Part shown: positions 26,826 to 37,959 of the stretch, in pieces
Position numbering within the stretch: position 1 is the stretch's first letter
Layout of the letters: every line of letters starts with the position of its first letter
Assembly (NCBI GenBank): GCA_002102555.1
Contig: MCFL01000010.1
Location: forward strand, 248,001-312,000
DNA from: Catenaria anguillulae PL171
Lineage: Eukaryota; Blastocladiomycota; Blastocladiomycetes; Blastocladiales; Catenariaceae
Direction of reading: 5' to 3'
Length of the DNA stretch: 64,000 bases
Position numbers and translations under genes: made by a program
The notes under the pieces: generated by a model
Databases searched by the model: none
What the model was told of the DNA's origin: nothing
Seen by the model: the letters and a program-made list of their open reading frames with translations, nothing else

Positions 26826-27959
26826 TCAGCGATTCCGCTGAACAACGACGCTGCTGCCGGCACTGGCTCCACGAACCAGCATGAACGCCACGAGCGTGTA
26901 CTTGTCAATCTTGTCCTTGAGCACAAACAAGAGCGCTTGGCTAAGCACGGCCTTGAGGATTTGCGGCTGCATGCCCTTGTACCATCCGACAAGGCCCTCG
27001 GCCTTGAGCACCTTGCGCAGCACGTCCATGGCCGACTTGAATTGCAGTTCGGGGTTGTGTGCGTGTTCCTTGGGCGGTTTCCATTGGAGCCGGACTTTGG
27101 CCATAATGTACGGCTAGATCAGAGAGCAAGCGATGTGCGTGAGAAACTACACGAGTGTGCCGATATAGAAAGCGGTGCGTGGATACGTACATAGGTGACA
27201 ACGGTGGCCAACGTCTTTGCCATGGCTCCAATCACAAACACCTCGCCCGAACTCAACGGCCTGCCCGCTTGCTTGCCCACGACCAGAGTCTTGAGGCGCT
27301 CAAACATGCCAAACGTAATGGCCGGATTCGACACGAGCACCATGCTTGGCTTCAACCCCTTCCACAGCGCCGTGACGCCTTCTTCCCTGACAATCGACAT
27401 CCACGTCTCGCTAAACGTCATGCGCCTTGCCTTTGGCGTTGTTTGCTGCCGGGTAATCACCACGCTGACGGGAATTGTTGTGAGCTGACTGAGTGCGCCT
27501 GCCAACGCACCAAGCGCCAACTCGACCGCAGTACTTGTGGGCCCCGTGGCGCGGCGCGCATGGTACTCGCGAATGGTCTGGTACCAGAAAAAGTAGGCGA
27601 AATTGGACGAGGCCGTGCCGAGCAATCCCGCGGGTAAGCCGGCGTACAGGCCTTCGATGCCTTCGTTGCCCAGGATGGATTGGAAGGCGTGCCACATGGA
27701 CGTGTACTCTGGGACGAGGTCTTCGTCTTCGACAAAGGCACGGTTGGATTTCTTAAGCAAGGCGCCCGATTGCACTTGCATGCGTGTCTTGATGATGTCT
27801 GCCGGGGCCGAGATAAACAATCAGAAGTCAAGTCGACGGGAGGTCAGGCATCTGTGTATCGAGCATACCGAGCGGGTACGTCAGGGCCAGGGCGATGAGG
27901 GCACCGGCCGAGCCCGAGAGGGCGTGGCCAAAGGGCGGAAGCGAGTTGGAGCCGCCCAT
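26826..27959 (-). CDS. Peroxisomal carrier, PMP47/SLC25A17-like
   Basis: Exons 27959-27869, 27798-27191 and 27113-26826 join in frame to 328 residues. Three carrier repeats are visible: HALSGSAGALIALALTYPLDIIKTR, LALGALAGALSQLTTIPVSVVITR, and the third starting at FVIGAMAKTLATVVTYPYIMAKVR (each given here only by its core; each has P-x-D/x-x-x-K/R). The second repeat with TTIP-x-x-V-V-x-T-R and the third ending LKAEGLVGWYKGMQPQILKA resemble PMP47/ANT1, which exchanges ATP for AMP across the peroxisomal membrane to support fatty acid activation, more than mitochondrial carriers. The start ATG directly precedes the first repeat, leaving no presequence. A mitochondrial NAD/FAD-type carrier is the alternative. 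Confidence 0.82.
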
Positions 27960-28956
27960 GGTTGAAGACGATAAATACGATGCGAGTGATACGGAGTCGA
28001 GTTGAAGGCAAGGCGTCGAGCACGCGCAATGGCAGGAGACGGCAGAGAGCTTGGAGTGGATGGAGTGGATGGTTGGGCCGTCAGACGATGTGCATTGAAT
28101 GATGTTTACATGAACATTTCTTTCCATTGAAGGCCAGAGAGAAAGACCAGAATTACTTCAATCGGCCCCCACTCGTTTGCATCTGCAACTGCACATGGCA
28201 AGCATAGGTAAGTGCGAACGGCCGATCCGACGCGCGAGACGTGTCCGAAATCAGCCGTTGACGCGGCCTGTTGGGTTCGGCGTTCCTTTGGCGCGTGAAA
28301 ACCGTCAGGCGTGATGAAAACAGTCCATCAGTGTTCCATGGCGATTCCATGCATGGCTGGGCTGATTCCCACTTTGTAGTAAATATGTACATCTATAACA
28401 ACACGGAGTGTTTCACTCAATGCAGACGTATACAATGCACTTGATGCAACGTGCCCCGTGACCCGACCTGCTTCACTCCTTGCATTGGTTTCACTTGGTG
28501 CCGGCTCCTCCTTGTCCGGCCGTCCCTTGTCTTCGAGCTTCCGTTGGTCGCTTCCACCGCCACCCTCAGACTCTGCCGTTCCAACCGGCTCATCCATCTG
28601 ACGAGGTAGACCCGCCAGCGCTCAAGCACATTGCACATTCATAAGTGTTGCCGGCATCCCACGTGTCGGTATCCGAGGCCAGCAGATCCCACCTTGCAGT
28701 GGTGTTGCACATGTTACAGATTCAAGTGGACAAGGACACACATCGAGTTGTTAGCAAATAGTCTGGCGAAATCGCTGCAACTGCACCGCTATTTTTACAC
28801 ATCGTTTCCGTTTTCGCCGTCAAGATCATCGCCCTTGCTGTATCAGCCGATCCACGCCGCCCACCACGTTTGCACCCAGTCGCTTGCCGTGCCTGTCCGC
28901 TACCTGCCTGTAACTCGGCACTTGCTCATAAGTAACCCCCTGTCCCCTTGCCCATC
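27960..28956. promoter_or_regulatory. Divergent intergenic region of carrier and transporter genes
   Basis: Almost 1 kb between divergent starts. Short ORFs on both strands look non-coding. No repeat or RNA gene seen. Confidence 0.4.
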
Positions 28957-30392
28957 ATGTCCTCCTTACCAAAGTCCCCGACAACGATATCTGCTTCCCA
29001 CGGCCACCACCATTCGGCCCCCATTGCGGATTCATCTTCATCACGCCCAGAACGCGATTCGGAATCCACGCCGCTGCTCCACGGCAGCTCAAACTCACCC
29101 AGATCGAGCTACTCGCACGCCGACCGACGACCACCGCCGCATCCATCGTCGTCTTCTTCATCACCTACATCACCGACACGCTCCATCATGGCACGCGCAT
29201 ACGAAATCCCGCCGGAATCTCCACGCCGGCCAACACCGCGGTGGCTCGCTGGCGTGCTACTGTTGATTTGCTTGGTGGCATTCATTGTACAATCCGAGAG
29301 TATGTTATGTATACCTCCACACGAACACATGGTCGTCATCCGCTTGCATAGCTCGATCGCTCGTTGATTGACTCGCTCACATTGTCTAGTCACGGCCTTT
29401 GTCCAAAACCGCATCCACTACCGCAAACCCTACTTTATGCTGTGGTACTCGCACTCGTGCTACACTCTGCTCCTGCCCTTCCACTTTCTGTTTTGCTACC
29501 TGTACCACGGCCGCACACTCACGCCGACCAAGCGCTACCTTGCCTCTGCCACGCACGCGCTTCGCGGGTCGTCCACGGTCCCATTCATCCCACGCATGAT
29601 CCTGTTTGCCATCGGCTCGGCCTTCCCTCGTACTGCTGGTACACGGCCGTAAGCTACACGAGCATGTCCAACGTGACGGCCTTGTACAACACGTTTACGT
29701 TTTTCGCGCTCGTGTTTTCTGTGTGGATGAGCGTTGACGGCGAGCGCTTGCACGTGCGCAACGTGTCTGCGGTGGTTGCAAGCTTGTTGGGCATTGCCGC
29801 CATCACGTTCCTACCCGCATCGCTCGATGCGTCAGGATCCGCAGGTGCACAGGATGATCCGTCCAAGAAACCCGTCATGGCGCACTTGGCATGGTTTGGC
29901 GATCTCATGGCCGTGACGGGCGCCGCCACGTACGGCTTGTACGAGGCAACGTATAAAAAGTACGCTGTGCCGCCCAACCGGCCCACGCTGTCATTTGCCA
30001 CGGTCGTCACGGGCATGATTGGCGTGTTCACGCTATTAGTGCTGTGGATTCCTATCCCGATCTTGCACTGGGTGGGCCACGAAACGTTCCAGTGGCCCTC
30101 CATGTACCAGTTTGGATACCTAACACTGATTGCCCTCACGGGCATCATGTTCAATGCCACATTCATGCTTTTGATTGCGTTCACGAGTCCCGTCATGGCG
30201 GCCGTCGGCATCATGTTGACGATTCCGTGTGTTGCTGTGGTCGAGGTGGCCATGGGCGTGGTGACGCGCGTGCCGTTTGGGACTGTGGTTGGGTCGGTGG
30301 TGATTTGCATTGGGTTTGCGTTGCTCGTGAGCGGGTATACTGGGGACAAGGCCATGGCCGCTGAACGGGTCAGGGTTGTGGATGAGGAGTGA
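28957..30392 (+). CDS. DMT-superfamily transporter, SLC35F/THI74-like, one apparent frameshift
   Basis: Exon 1 (28957-29299) has a disordered His/Ser/Pro-rich cytoplasmic tail and the first membrane helix (LAGVLLLICLVAFIVQSE). An intron at 29300-29389 leads to TAFVQNRIHYRKPYFM and the second helix. Between about 29605 and 29625 the frame must shift, consistent with one missing base, to reach YCWYTAVSYTSMSNVTALYN, the most conserved motif of the SLC35F/DUF914 group. Further helices follow: TFFALVFSVWMS, VASLLGIAAITFLPAS, DLMAVTGAATYGLYEA, VVTGMIGVFTLLVLWI, YLTLIALTGIMFNATFML and AVVEVAMGVVTRVPFGTVVG. The protein is a ten-helix EamA-type carrier; THI74-type members sit in mitochondria or vacuole, but the substrate cannot be named. 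Confidence 0.75.
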
Positions 30393-30491
30393 TATGGTCT
30401 TGTATTTATCATGTATATTGCATTGTCTATGATCCACTTTGGGTTTTCAATGTCCTTGCCAGAGCAAATCTTTCACTTCATGTTTTCGTAT

Positions 30492-33400
30492 TCACTTCTT
30501 GTCCGACCTCTCTGCCTCCCACGCTTCCAACACCTTTGTCCAATCCACCTCGTCGCCCGCCCGCGGCACTCCCAGCCGCCCATCCACCACGCTCATCGAC
30601 AAGACCACCCGGACAATGCGTCCCGCATCGCCGCCTGCCGCCATGCGCCGCGTCTCTGCATCGTATCCGCCGCTCAGCACCATGTCCATAAATGCACCGG
30701 TCAGGTCCGGTACGGGCTTGTTCCAGGGAATGGCGACGAGGGTGGCCGTGGGCGGCACATTGGCGATGCCTATGAATTTTGCGGGAACGGAATCCGGATC
30801 TGTTGGTGTGGGTGGGTTCAGTACAGTGATATACTCGGTCGAGTTGAATGCAAACTCGATGGGTGTGGGCTGGCCAACGGGCACGGCAATGCACGAGGTG
30901 CGCGTGAGGCTCGAGAAGAGCGTTGGGACCAGCAAATGTGTGGGAATTGGGGGCGTGGTGTGAGGATGATGACTTGGATGTGCGGGCGAGGGCTGTGAAA
31001 CTGACGTCGTCACAGTCACAGGTGCCGATTCGACCGCGGCGACGGGTGGGGAGGAAGCTGGCGACGCGGCGGTTGGCTGCCCCGATGTCGGGCTCGTTGG
31101 CCGACTTGATAACGGACTGGTCGCATCGTGCTGCATTGGCTGTTGCACTTGCTGCCCCATCGCTTCACTGGACGCTGCACTCGGTGCGGTTGTCACCGAA
31201 CGGTCCACGTCCTTCCTCGTTCCCGGCATCTGAAACTCACCAAACGCAATACTCGCGTGCACCCCACCATGCGCTCCCGCGCCATGCTTGTCTGCACCTC
31301 CGCCCTTGCCAGCCGCCCCAGGCTTGCCCTCTGCCTTTCCGTGTGCTGCGGGGACAATGGCGCCAGGCCTCACATGCAATGCGTACAGTCCGCGCGGCCA
31401 CGTCACGGCATACACGGCTTGGCGTGCAAATCCACGTCCGAGGGTCGCGACACGTGTCCACAGAAGGTGTAGCGAGAGTGTGGCCGTTGGCACTGGCGCG
31501 GCAGGAACAGGGACGGGAGTGTCCGACGTAGCAAGTGATGGGGATGATGCACGAGCTGTCGCCGAAGCGGTGAGAGGCGGCAGTGCAATGGTCATTGTGA
31601 GCGGCAGGCCGAGGAGGTTGAGGCCGTGCAGCCAGGGAGTCCATGTCACGACAACGTGGAGCACGCTGCCTTGGCATTCAATGCGTGCCGTTGCAGTCTG
31701 AGGTTGACCGATCACGGATGCATCCGGGGTGAGGTTTGACGGCGGTGGCAGAGATAGAGTTAGAGTCACAGTTGCACTTGATTTTGCTGGAATGACATCG
31801 GATGGTTGCCAAACAACCGTGAGCGCAGGTGTGGAACACGAGGATTTGCGAATGGGCACGGCGAATGCGGTTGCGTTGGATACAGTCAAGGTGCGCGAAG
31901 GAGAGTCGCCAAAATAAATGTCGCCCAGTTCCCACGTATGGGTGATTGGCACGATTGAGGATGATGAGCATTCTGCGCTGGCCGGGTCGGATGGCGGTAC
32001 CATGAGCGGGCTTGAGTCGTCCCCGACCGTCCAAGACAATTGCGGCGCATACACGGTTCCCGAAAGCAGCACGGCCGTGCGTGTTCCATGCGAATGCAGA
32101 CTCAACTTGCGCGTGACTAGGGTTCCGTCGCCTGAAATCGGCAATGGCGGTGCAAGACTGGTCGAGTCGAGCGCGAGGCACACGTCGCCATGCGACAAGG
32201 GCGGAATCGGGCGCAATGCCTTGGACAGCCGGAACGGGGCAGGGATTGTCAACTCTGGTGTCAAGTGCTGCGTTCGATGATGGTTGAGCAGCCGCAGTTT
32301 GGTCGTTGCGACGCATCCCATGGCCACAGGCCCAAAATCGACGGTCGGCGGCATGTGGATGGACATGATCGGCGACGTCAGCGTGCATGTCACGTCAATG
32401 TGTTGCAAGGTCCAGTCGAGACGCGTATCCTCCGAAAGAAAGCGAGCCTTGGGATTGTTGGCAGAACTGCCGTGGCGGTGCGTCAAAAAGATCATGACGG
32501 GTACGCGGTAGGTGATGGTGGCGGAAAGCATGGGCGATACACCACCCGCGGGTAGGTCCGGTGGTGGCTGAGGGCCGGTGGCACTCACAGCTCCCGAGTT
32601 GGCAGCGGACCCAGCGGCTGTGTTGGCGGTCGCTGCTCCAGACCGTGCGCTGGCGGTCAGCGCGGCTGAGCTTGCACCTGCTTTGGCGCGATTCTTGCTT
32701 GCACTGCCCGCACGTTTGCCATTGGTCGATGCTTGCAGGCCGTCGCCTTGCGGCGGTGCCAAACTCTTGGATCCATCTGTGGCCATACGAGACCCACCGC
32801 GCGCTGGCAACGGCTGCGTGGATCCCTGAGGGCTATTGCCAGAGCCAGGCTGTGATGGCTGATCCGTCGAACCATCCAGGTTGGCGTTGGCTGCACTGTT
32901 CTTTGGCTGCGGAAGAACCTTGGGTGGGACAAAAAGAAAAGTGACTGAAACCGTGGGTCGCTTTTGAGGTTGAAGTTGGCCATGGCCGTTTTGGATGTGC
33001 AACAGTCGTGTGAGATCCATAGATGGCTGGTCGGCACCACCAACGCTTGGCGGCGCTGCCGTTGTGGCGCTGGCATTGGTTCCTGACAAGATTTCGGACA
33101 CGGGGCCCTCGACTCGAACAACTTGCACTGCCAATGGACTGACTGTCACTGCTTCGCTTGGTGTTGTTGCCGCCAGGTTCAATGTTGAACGCGTCGGCGA
33201 TTTTGGCCGAGCTGTGGATCCAGACCTTGGGCGGCTCTGGGCTTGTGCCCCAGGGGGCGACTTGGGGCGCAAGCCGGCCGAAACTGGTGAAAGTGATCCT
33301 CCATTGGATGCTGCAGCCGATGCGGGTTCTGCTGCTGATGTCGTCGCTGGAACGGTGGTCGGGTCACTGCCCACGATAAATGTCGCCATATCCTGTGTGC

Positions 33401-35762
33401 GATGCTCCTTGCCTGCCCTTTCGCGCTCGTTGAAGGTCCACGACAGCTCCACCGTGGATGAAGAAATTGAACCCGGCGCAGCCAATCCAAGCTCGACCTT
33501 GTTGGCGCTTAACTGCGCAATTGGCTGATGGACATTTCCGGTGATGGAAACCGTGGTTGACGTGACTGGGCCACTGGGTACCAACCCACGGAATACAACC
33601 TGTGTCGCGACTTTGCCAGCGGACAGAGCGGAAAAGCAAAGCGTGCCTGAGACTGAGGAACCCGGCTCCAATAGCAAATGGTCGGCCGTGGTCAAGAGAG
33701 AAAATGAGACGTTTGCTTGGGAATCCATGCCAACCAGCTGTGCAACTGGAAGTGGGTTGGTCAGGGTGACGGCCACTGAATGCTGGTCACCTGTGAGCAT
33801 GCGCTGAGGCAGCAAAATAAGCTGGTGGGAGACTTCTAGTCGAGGGGTAAAGAAGAGACCAGTTAGCTGGACAGACGCCGAGCCCGCTGGTTTTGTCGAG
33901 CAAACGACGCAAGTTTCAAACTCGAGTGGCCGACCATCTTGGGTTGCGCCCAGATTCGAGTTGCCGCTTCCAGAGGGGGATACAGCTGAGATTGCGATTC
34001 GGATCGGAACCTCGCTGTGCGCTGAAATAGACCCTTGGTGCGGTGTCAACTGCACGTCAATTACAGTGTCGAGCTGCCGCAGCTTCAGGGTGTATCGCTC
34101 TGGCCATGGGTTGGGATTGCGAAGCATGAATGTTTTCTGAACTGGACATGCACTTGGGCTTGGGTGAAACGTAAACGTGGATCCTTGAACCCATTCCAAA
34201 GGCCGAGCAAACCCACTCACAGCGACTGGAACTTTGGCCACCAATGCACCCGACAACCCGCTCTTGATGTGAATCGACCCCAGCGTGCCTTGCAACCGAA
34301 CGAGTGCATCCAATCCATCCAACACGCGGCGTGGGTCGACACGGAATGAGACTTGAGCTGCGTCCCCTGGTCCCAGCTGAATCTGCTCGGATTCGGGCTG
34401 GATCAAGATAGCATTCAATTCGTCCTCCAACTCGATCACCACCTTCCCATGCCCCATGCCACGATTCACAACTTCGACAGAATGATCCAACGCGGTCGGA
34501 GAAACCACAATGGTACTTGTGCGGGGAACGTGCAAGCTGCATTGGTCTGCATCCACCAGGACTGGCCACTCCACCGTGGACCCGTTGATTTCTACCAGGA
34601 CGTAAAGCCGAGTGTCTGGTTGCAGCTCATGAGGCTTTTTCAAGGTGATTTTGGCATCCATGCGATGGCCCGTGGGCAATGTGCGGCACCAGCGAGTGGG
34701 CTCGTGGCCAATGGGCGTGATTTTGAGGTGACGATCGTGTTCGAGAGGAACGGGGAGCCAGTGCACACGAGTGGCAACAAGACTCTTTTGGGCAATCGTT
34801 ATGGTTGTTGTTGCTTGATAAGCGGTGAGTTTGATGACGGGCGGGCTAAACTCGAGGTCAGGGAAGTCGGCAATTTTCGCTCGACATGCCTCCTGCTGGT
34901 GGAACCGGTATGCGATCGGTACTGGGACCGCCTTGGCTTTCTTGCCATCCCCATTCATGATAGGTGATGGAGGTGTACATGGTCTTGGTGCGAGGAGCTT
35001 TGGAATTTCGTCGGCCAGCACCGGCAACAACTTGTCGATGCGACGCAATTCGTCTGGACTGGGCTTGGTTGGAATCGCATTGACCTGCTGCCCAAACCTC
35101 GGGCGCACGGTCCAAGAATTTCGGTGCATAATGCGATCGCATTCCTCTCGCATTTCTGCTGCCACTCTTTCCCTGATCTCGGCGGCCCGCTGCTCGTTTT
35201 TCCTGCTCTTGATGGAGAGTGCCAGCTCGGACGCGACGAGCGACGTGTTTGACTTGACAATGCTGCGTTCCAATGCACTCATGGACGCAGTATTGACGAT
35301 GGGCAAACGGACTTGATGTCGATTGGGCGACAGCTTGGTAGCGAGTGGCGAGCTGGCAGTCGGTGTGGTTGTGCGCCGTACGGGATGGAGGCGCAGTTCT
35401 GCGACAGTTTCGGCGAGATCGGTAAGCGCTTGCTCGCGCTTGGCGAGCATGGCGGCGTGTGCTCGCTTTGAAGCAAGCCGCCCTGCGCGCCATTCTTGGA
35501 ACAGGCGGTTGAAGGCGTTTTCGTCGGGCGAGGAAACGCGTGCAACTGGTGGCGGCGGTGGTACATGCCGCCGCGTGTGAATTGTTGAATTGTCATGTCG
35601 AGGGCGGGGAGGTTTGGAGCGTTGCCTGGACCGAGGCGATCTTGGCTCAGCACCGAGGTTGGTGGGAACTTGATCCTCAAACGAAACGCCAGGAAAAAGC
35701 TCGCGTTCGTCCATCGAAGCGGCCGCAACTCGATTCACGATCGTTTCCGAGACAATATTCAT
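30492..35762 (-). CDS. ASH/MSP-domain flagellar protein, HYDIN/CFAP/DLEC1-like
   Basis: One uninterrupted exon of 1,756 codons. The N-terminal 250 residues are basic and helical (KRAHAAMLAKREQALTDLAE, EIRERVAAEMREECDRIM). The rest is a chain of immunoglobulin-like beta sandwiches of the ASPM/SPD-2/Hydin type, recognisable by N-P/N-T strands: QKTFMLRNPNPWPERYTL, VAVTLTNPLPVAQLVG, TTKLRLLNHHRTQHL, RTLTVSNATAFAVPI, each preceded by a phi-x-F-G/x-P pattern such as TVDFGPVAMG and LGDIYFGDSPS. Low-complexity Ser/Ala/Pro linkers separate groups of domains. Proteins of this design sit on axonemal central-pair or basal-body structures, so a flagellar role in zoospores is inferred; I cannot assign it to HYDIN, CFAP65, CFAP74 or DLEC1. 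A second ATG at 35714 is an alternative start. No frame break in 5.3 kb. Confidence 0.75.
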   Translation of the reverse strand: MNIVSETIVNRVAAASMDERELFPGVSFEDQVPTNLGAEPRSPRSRQRSKPPRPRHDNSTIHTRRHVPPPPPVARVSSPDENAFNRLFQEWRAGRLASKRAHAAMLAKREQALTDLAETVAELRLHPVRRTTTPTASSPLATKLSPNRHQVRLPIVNTASMSALERSIVKSNTSLVASELALSIKSRKNEQRAAEIRERVAAEMREECDRIMHRNSWTVRPRFGQQVNAIPTKPSPDELRRIDKLLPVLADEIPKLLAPRPCTPPSPIMNGDGKKAKAVPVPIAYRFHQQEACRAKIADFPDLEFSPPVIKLTAYQATTTITIAQKSLVATRVHWLPVPLEHDRHLKITPIGHEPTRWCRTLPTGHRMDAKITLKKPHELQPDTRLYVLVEINGSTVEWPVLVDADQCSLHVPRTSTIVVSPTALDHSVEVVNRGMGHGKVVIELEDELNAILIQPESEQIQLGPGDAAQVSFRVDPRRVLDGLDALVRLQGTLGSIHIKSGLSGALVAKVPVAVSGFARPLEWVQGSTFTFHPSPSACPVQKTFMLRNPNPWPERYTLKLRQLDTVIDVQLTPHQGSISAHSEVPIRIAISAVSPSGSGNSNLGATQDGRPLEFETCVVCSTKPAGSASVQLTGLFFTPRLEVSHQLILLPQRMLTGDQHSVAVTLTNPLPVAQLVGMDSQANVSFSLLTTADHLLLEPGSSVSGTLCFSALSAGKVATQVVFRGLVPSGPVTSTTVSITGNVHQPIAQLSANKVELGLAAPGSISSSTVELSWTFNERERAGKEHRTQDMATFIVGSDPTTVPATTSAAEPASAAASNGGSLSPVSAGLRPKSPPGAQAQSRPRSGSTARPKSPTRSTLNLAATTPSEAVTVSPLAVQVVRVEGPVSEILSGTNASATTAAPPSVGGADQPSMDLTRLLHIQNGHGQLQPQKRPTVSVTFLFVPPKVLPQPKNSAANANLDGSTDQPSQPGSGNSPQGSTQPLPARGGSRMATDGSKSLAPPQGDGLQASTNGKRAGSASKNRAKAGASSAALTASARSGAATANTAAGSAANSGAVSATGPQPPPDLPAGGVSPMLSATITYRVPVMIFLTHRHGSSANNPKARFLSEDTRLDWTLQHIDVTCTLTSPIMSIHMPPTVDFGPVAMGCVATTKLRLLNHHRTQHLTPELTIPAPFRLSKALRPIPPLSHGDVCLALDSTSLAPPLPISGDGTLVTRKLSLHSHGTRTAVLLSGTVYAPQLSWTVGDDSSPLMVPPSDPASAECSSSSIVPITHTWELGDIYFGDSPSRTLTVSNATAFAVPIRKSSCSTPALTVVWQPSDVIPAKSSATVTLTLSLPPPSNLTPDASVIGQPQTATARIECQGSVLHVVVTWTPWLHGLNLLGLPLTMTIALPPLTASATARASSPSLATSDTPVPVPAAPVPTATLSLHLLWTRVATLGRGFARQAVYAVTWPRGLYALHVRPGAIVPAAHGKAEGKPGAAGKGGGADKHGAGAHGGVHASIAFGEFQMPGTRKDVDRSVTTAPSAASSEAMGQQVQQPMQHDATSPLSSRPTSPTSGQPTAASPASSPPVAAVESAPVTVTTSVSQPSPAHPSHHPHTTPPIPTHLLVPTLFSSLTRTSCIAVPVGQPTPIEFAFNSTEYITVLNPPTPTDPDSVPAKFIGIANVPPTATLVAIPWNKPVPDLTGAFMDMVLSGGYDAETRRMAAGGDAGRIVRVVLSMSVVDGRLGVPRAGDEVDWTKVLEAWEAERSDKK

Positions 35763-36624
35763 TGTGCATTTCCGTTAATGACTGTATTGCATGCAGTGTC
35801 AAGTACTGAGGTTCATCATTTGAAGTCGGGATTCATTTCCTGCTGGCCAACAATTATCTCGTGTTTTCAGAGCCCGCGAACAACGAAGGTGAAATGTGCG
35901 GAGCTCATACATCGATCTTTACCAGCATTTGTGAGCTATTTCTAAGTACTCCGAAAAAAATGTACTGGCAACCTAGTAACTATGTACTCCATTAAAGACA
36001 TATTCATTAAAGGAATCGAGTTGCCACTGCTCATGCGATACGGATGCGACACGACAGAAGGATAGGATGGTGCCCACGTGCATAGCGTGCAAAGTGGAGC
36101 CGATGCGTGACACGACCAATGATTCATTCCTTCAGAGCGGTTGAGAACCCTGGGTGACTCGAGTGGCACAAGCGAAAGGCCAGTGCGTTACGCAAATGCA
36201 CGATCGATGAAGCACGCAGGGGAGCCACAATCAACCCGGCCAACAGTTGGCAAGGTGGACAGTTTGCCTTGGTGAGGGCCTAAAGATGAGGGAGTAGGTT
36301 ATGATAGGGAGGACAAGAGGATTAGGAGCATCAATTTTTCGATTTTTTCAAAGGCGCATGTGTGTGAAGGATCTTGAGAGGAAAGTGGACACGTAGCAAC
36401 AGTATTCTTTCGGTCTTGTACAGAGTCAACAACAAGAGGGCGAGGGGTGTCGGCTGCCGATGGCTCATCAGCAGTACACGACATGGATGAAAATGTTGGG
36501 GAACAAGTGGAAGGAGAAGACAAAACAGTATCCAAAGCAGAAACAGGAGAGGAACAAGACTTAACACATACCGCGCCGTTGGCTGCAATGCCGGGGACAG
36601 GCACAAACAATGGTGGCCGCCCCC
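35763..36624. other. Intergenic, between ASH-domain gene and Gag
   Basis: About 860 bases, AT-richer than the flanks. No reverse transcriptase, protease or integrase motif is visible where a pol gene would be expected downstream of Gag, and I found no matching long terminal repeats. Confidence 0.45.
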
Positions 36625-37835
36625 TCAGGCTTTTCCCGGCGCGCGGAAACTCCTCCTCACTGGGCAATTCACTGCGTGCGCACCTGCGGCCTGCCCGCAA
36701 CCTTCACACAATCCATGCTTGTGGCGGTAGTCCACAAACACTGGACTCACCCCACCCCCCCATCCGGTCAAACCGCCAACGTGTGGTCCTTGGCTTGCTC
36801 GCGGTTGAAGCATTGTACTCGTACGCCTCATTGCATTTGGACGGCTCCAATCTCCATGGCCATGGGGTTGTGTTGCGGTGCGACTGTGGGCTGGGCTGCA
36901 CCACCAGAGATGGCCTCGCCACTTTGCTGGAAGAGCGACATGACGAGCTCGAGGAATGACTGGAGCGAGTGGCTAGCGGTGGGAATGGCCTTGATGCAGT
37001 CGCGCAGCGCGTTAGGGAGGGTGCCGGGCTGCTTCATGATGGAAATCTGCTCGTTGGCCGAGAGGTTGGAGCGGGCGGCCGTGTACGCGTGCCAGTCGGC
37101 GACGCGGGTGCACTTGAGCGCGCGCAGCGTGTCATTCGCGCGGGCTTGGAGGTCGACCGAAACAAACGTCCGCCGGATGGTTGCCATAACGGTGTCCCAC
37201 GTACCGACTTCGGCGGATCCCGGCGGCGCAGCATGATTTGAACGTGAGTGTGGAGCGGGACATCGACGTGGCCAAGCATGGCGGCCAACACGAGTGGTGC
37301 GATGTTTTGGCTGTTGGTAACTTGCACGTACGTGTCGAAGGTGGACAGGAACGAGTCAACCTGCTCGGGGGTGGAGCCGTCAACACGGACAAGCGCCTTG
37401 ACGAGGTCCGTCAGCTTGACGGTTGGTTGCGGCTGGCCGGTCGCGGGTTGCAATCGGCGGAGGGCAATGGAGAGGTCTTCGCGGGCGCGGTCGAGAGCGC
37501 TGGAGTATTCCACCGTGGCGGCTTCGGCCTCGCTCGCGCTGCTTTGCGCCGACTTGACCAAACCGCACGCGTGGGTGGCGAGATCGAGGAGAATGGACGT
37601 GATGTTCGAGAAGTTATGGGATTCAAGGAATGGTTGAGGGAAACCGTGCTCGAGTAAGCACTGTCGAAGAGCTAGCTCGGCAATGGGTTCAGCAAGAGGA
37701 TGATTCGTGATAAACTGTTGGAACTCAGCGACATGAGGGTTGGTAATGACGACTGCGGGGATTTTAGGTTGTTGGTTGGCGGCCGGGGCGGCCGTGGTCT
37801 GTGCGCCAACCATTTCTTGCGAGTGTTGAGACATG
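36625..37835 (-). CDS. Orphan retrotransposon Gag-like protein, apparent frameshifts
   Basis: Start at MSQHSQEMVGAQ (37835). After helices and a coiled coil (ASEAEAATVEYSSALDRARE) comes a Ty3-type Gag core: VDSFLSTFDTYVQ, LAAMLGHVDVPLHTHVQIML, then, after a frame change near 37215 that fits one missing base, EVGTWDTVMATIRRTFVS, DTLRALKCTRVADWHAY, FLELVMSLFQQ and NPMAMEIGAVQMQ. A second shift near 36830 leads to HGLCEGCGQAAGAHAVNCP, a plausible divergent CCHC knuckle (C-x2-C-x6-H-x3-C). Gag packages retroelement RNA, but no pol gene or terminal repeats flank it, so this is a remnant or a captured Gag gene. Upstream in-frame sequence (from 37948) is open and could be a leader. Confidence 0.65.
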
Positions 37836-37959
37836 GTGGTAGGTAGGTGGTGCTGGCCGGTCTTGAGTGAATATCCAGGGCAGCTCTTGATTGACCGAGT
37901 GAAATCGAATCGGAATCTTTCCATGAGCTCATCGGGGTTTGCAACCAAGGTTCAATCGA

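Noticed and set aside
35763-36624. Possible pol or LTR remnant beside the Gag
   Set aside because: No YxDD, integrase or protease motif in any frame and no repeat matching sequence on the other side of the Gag.
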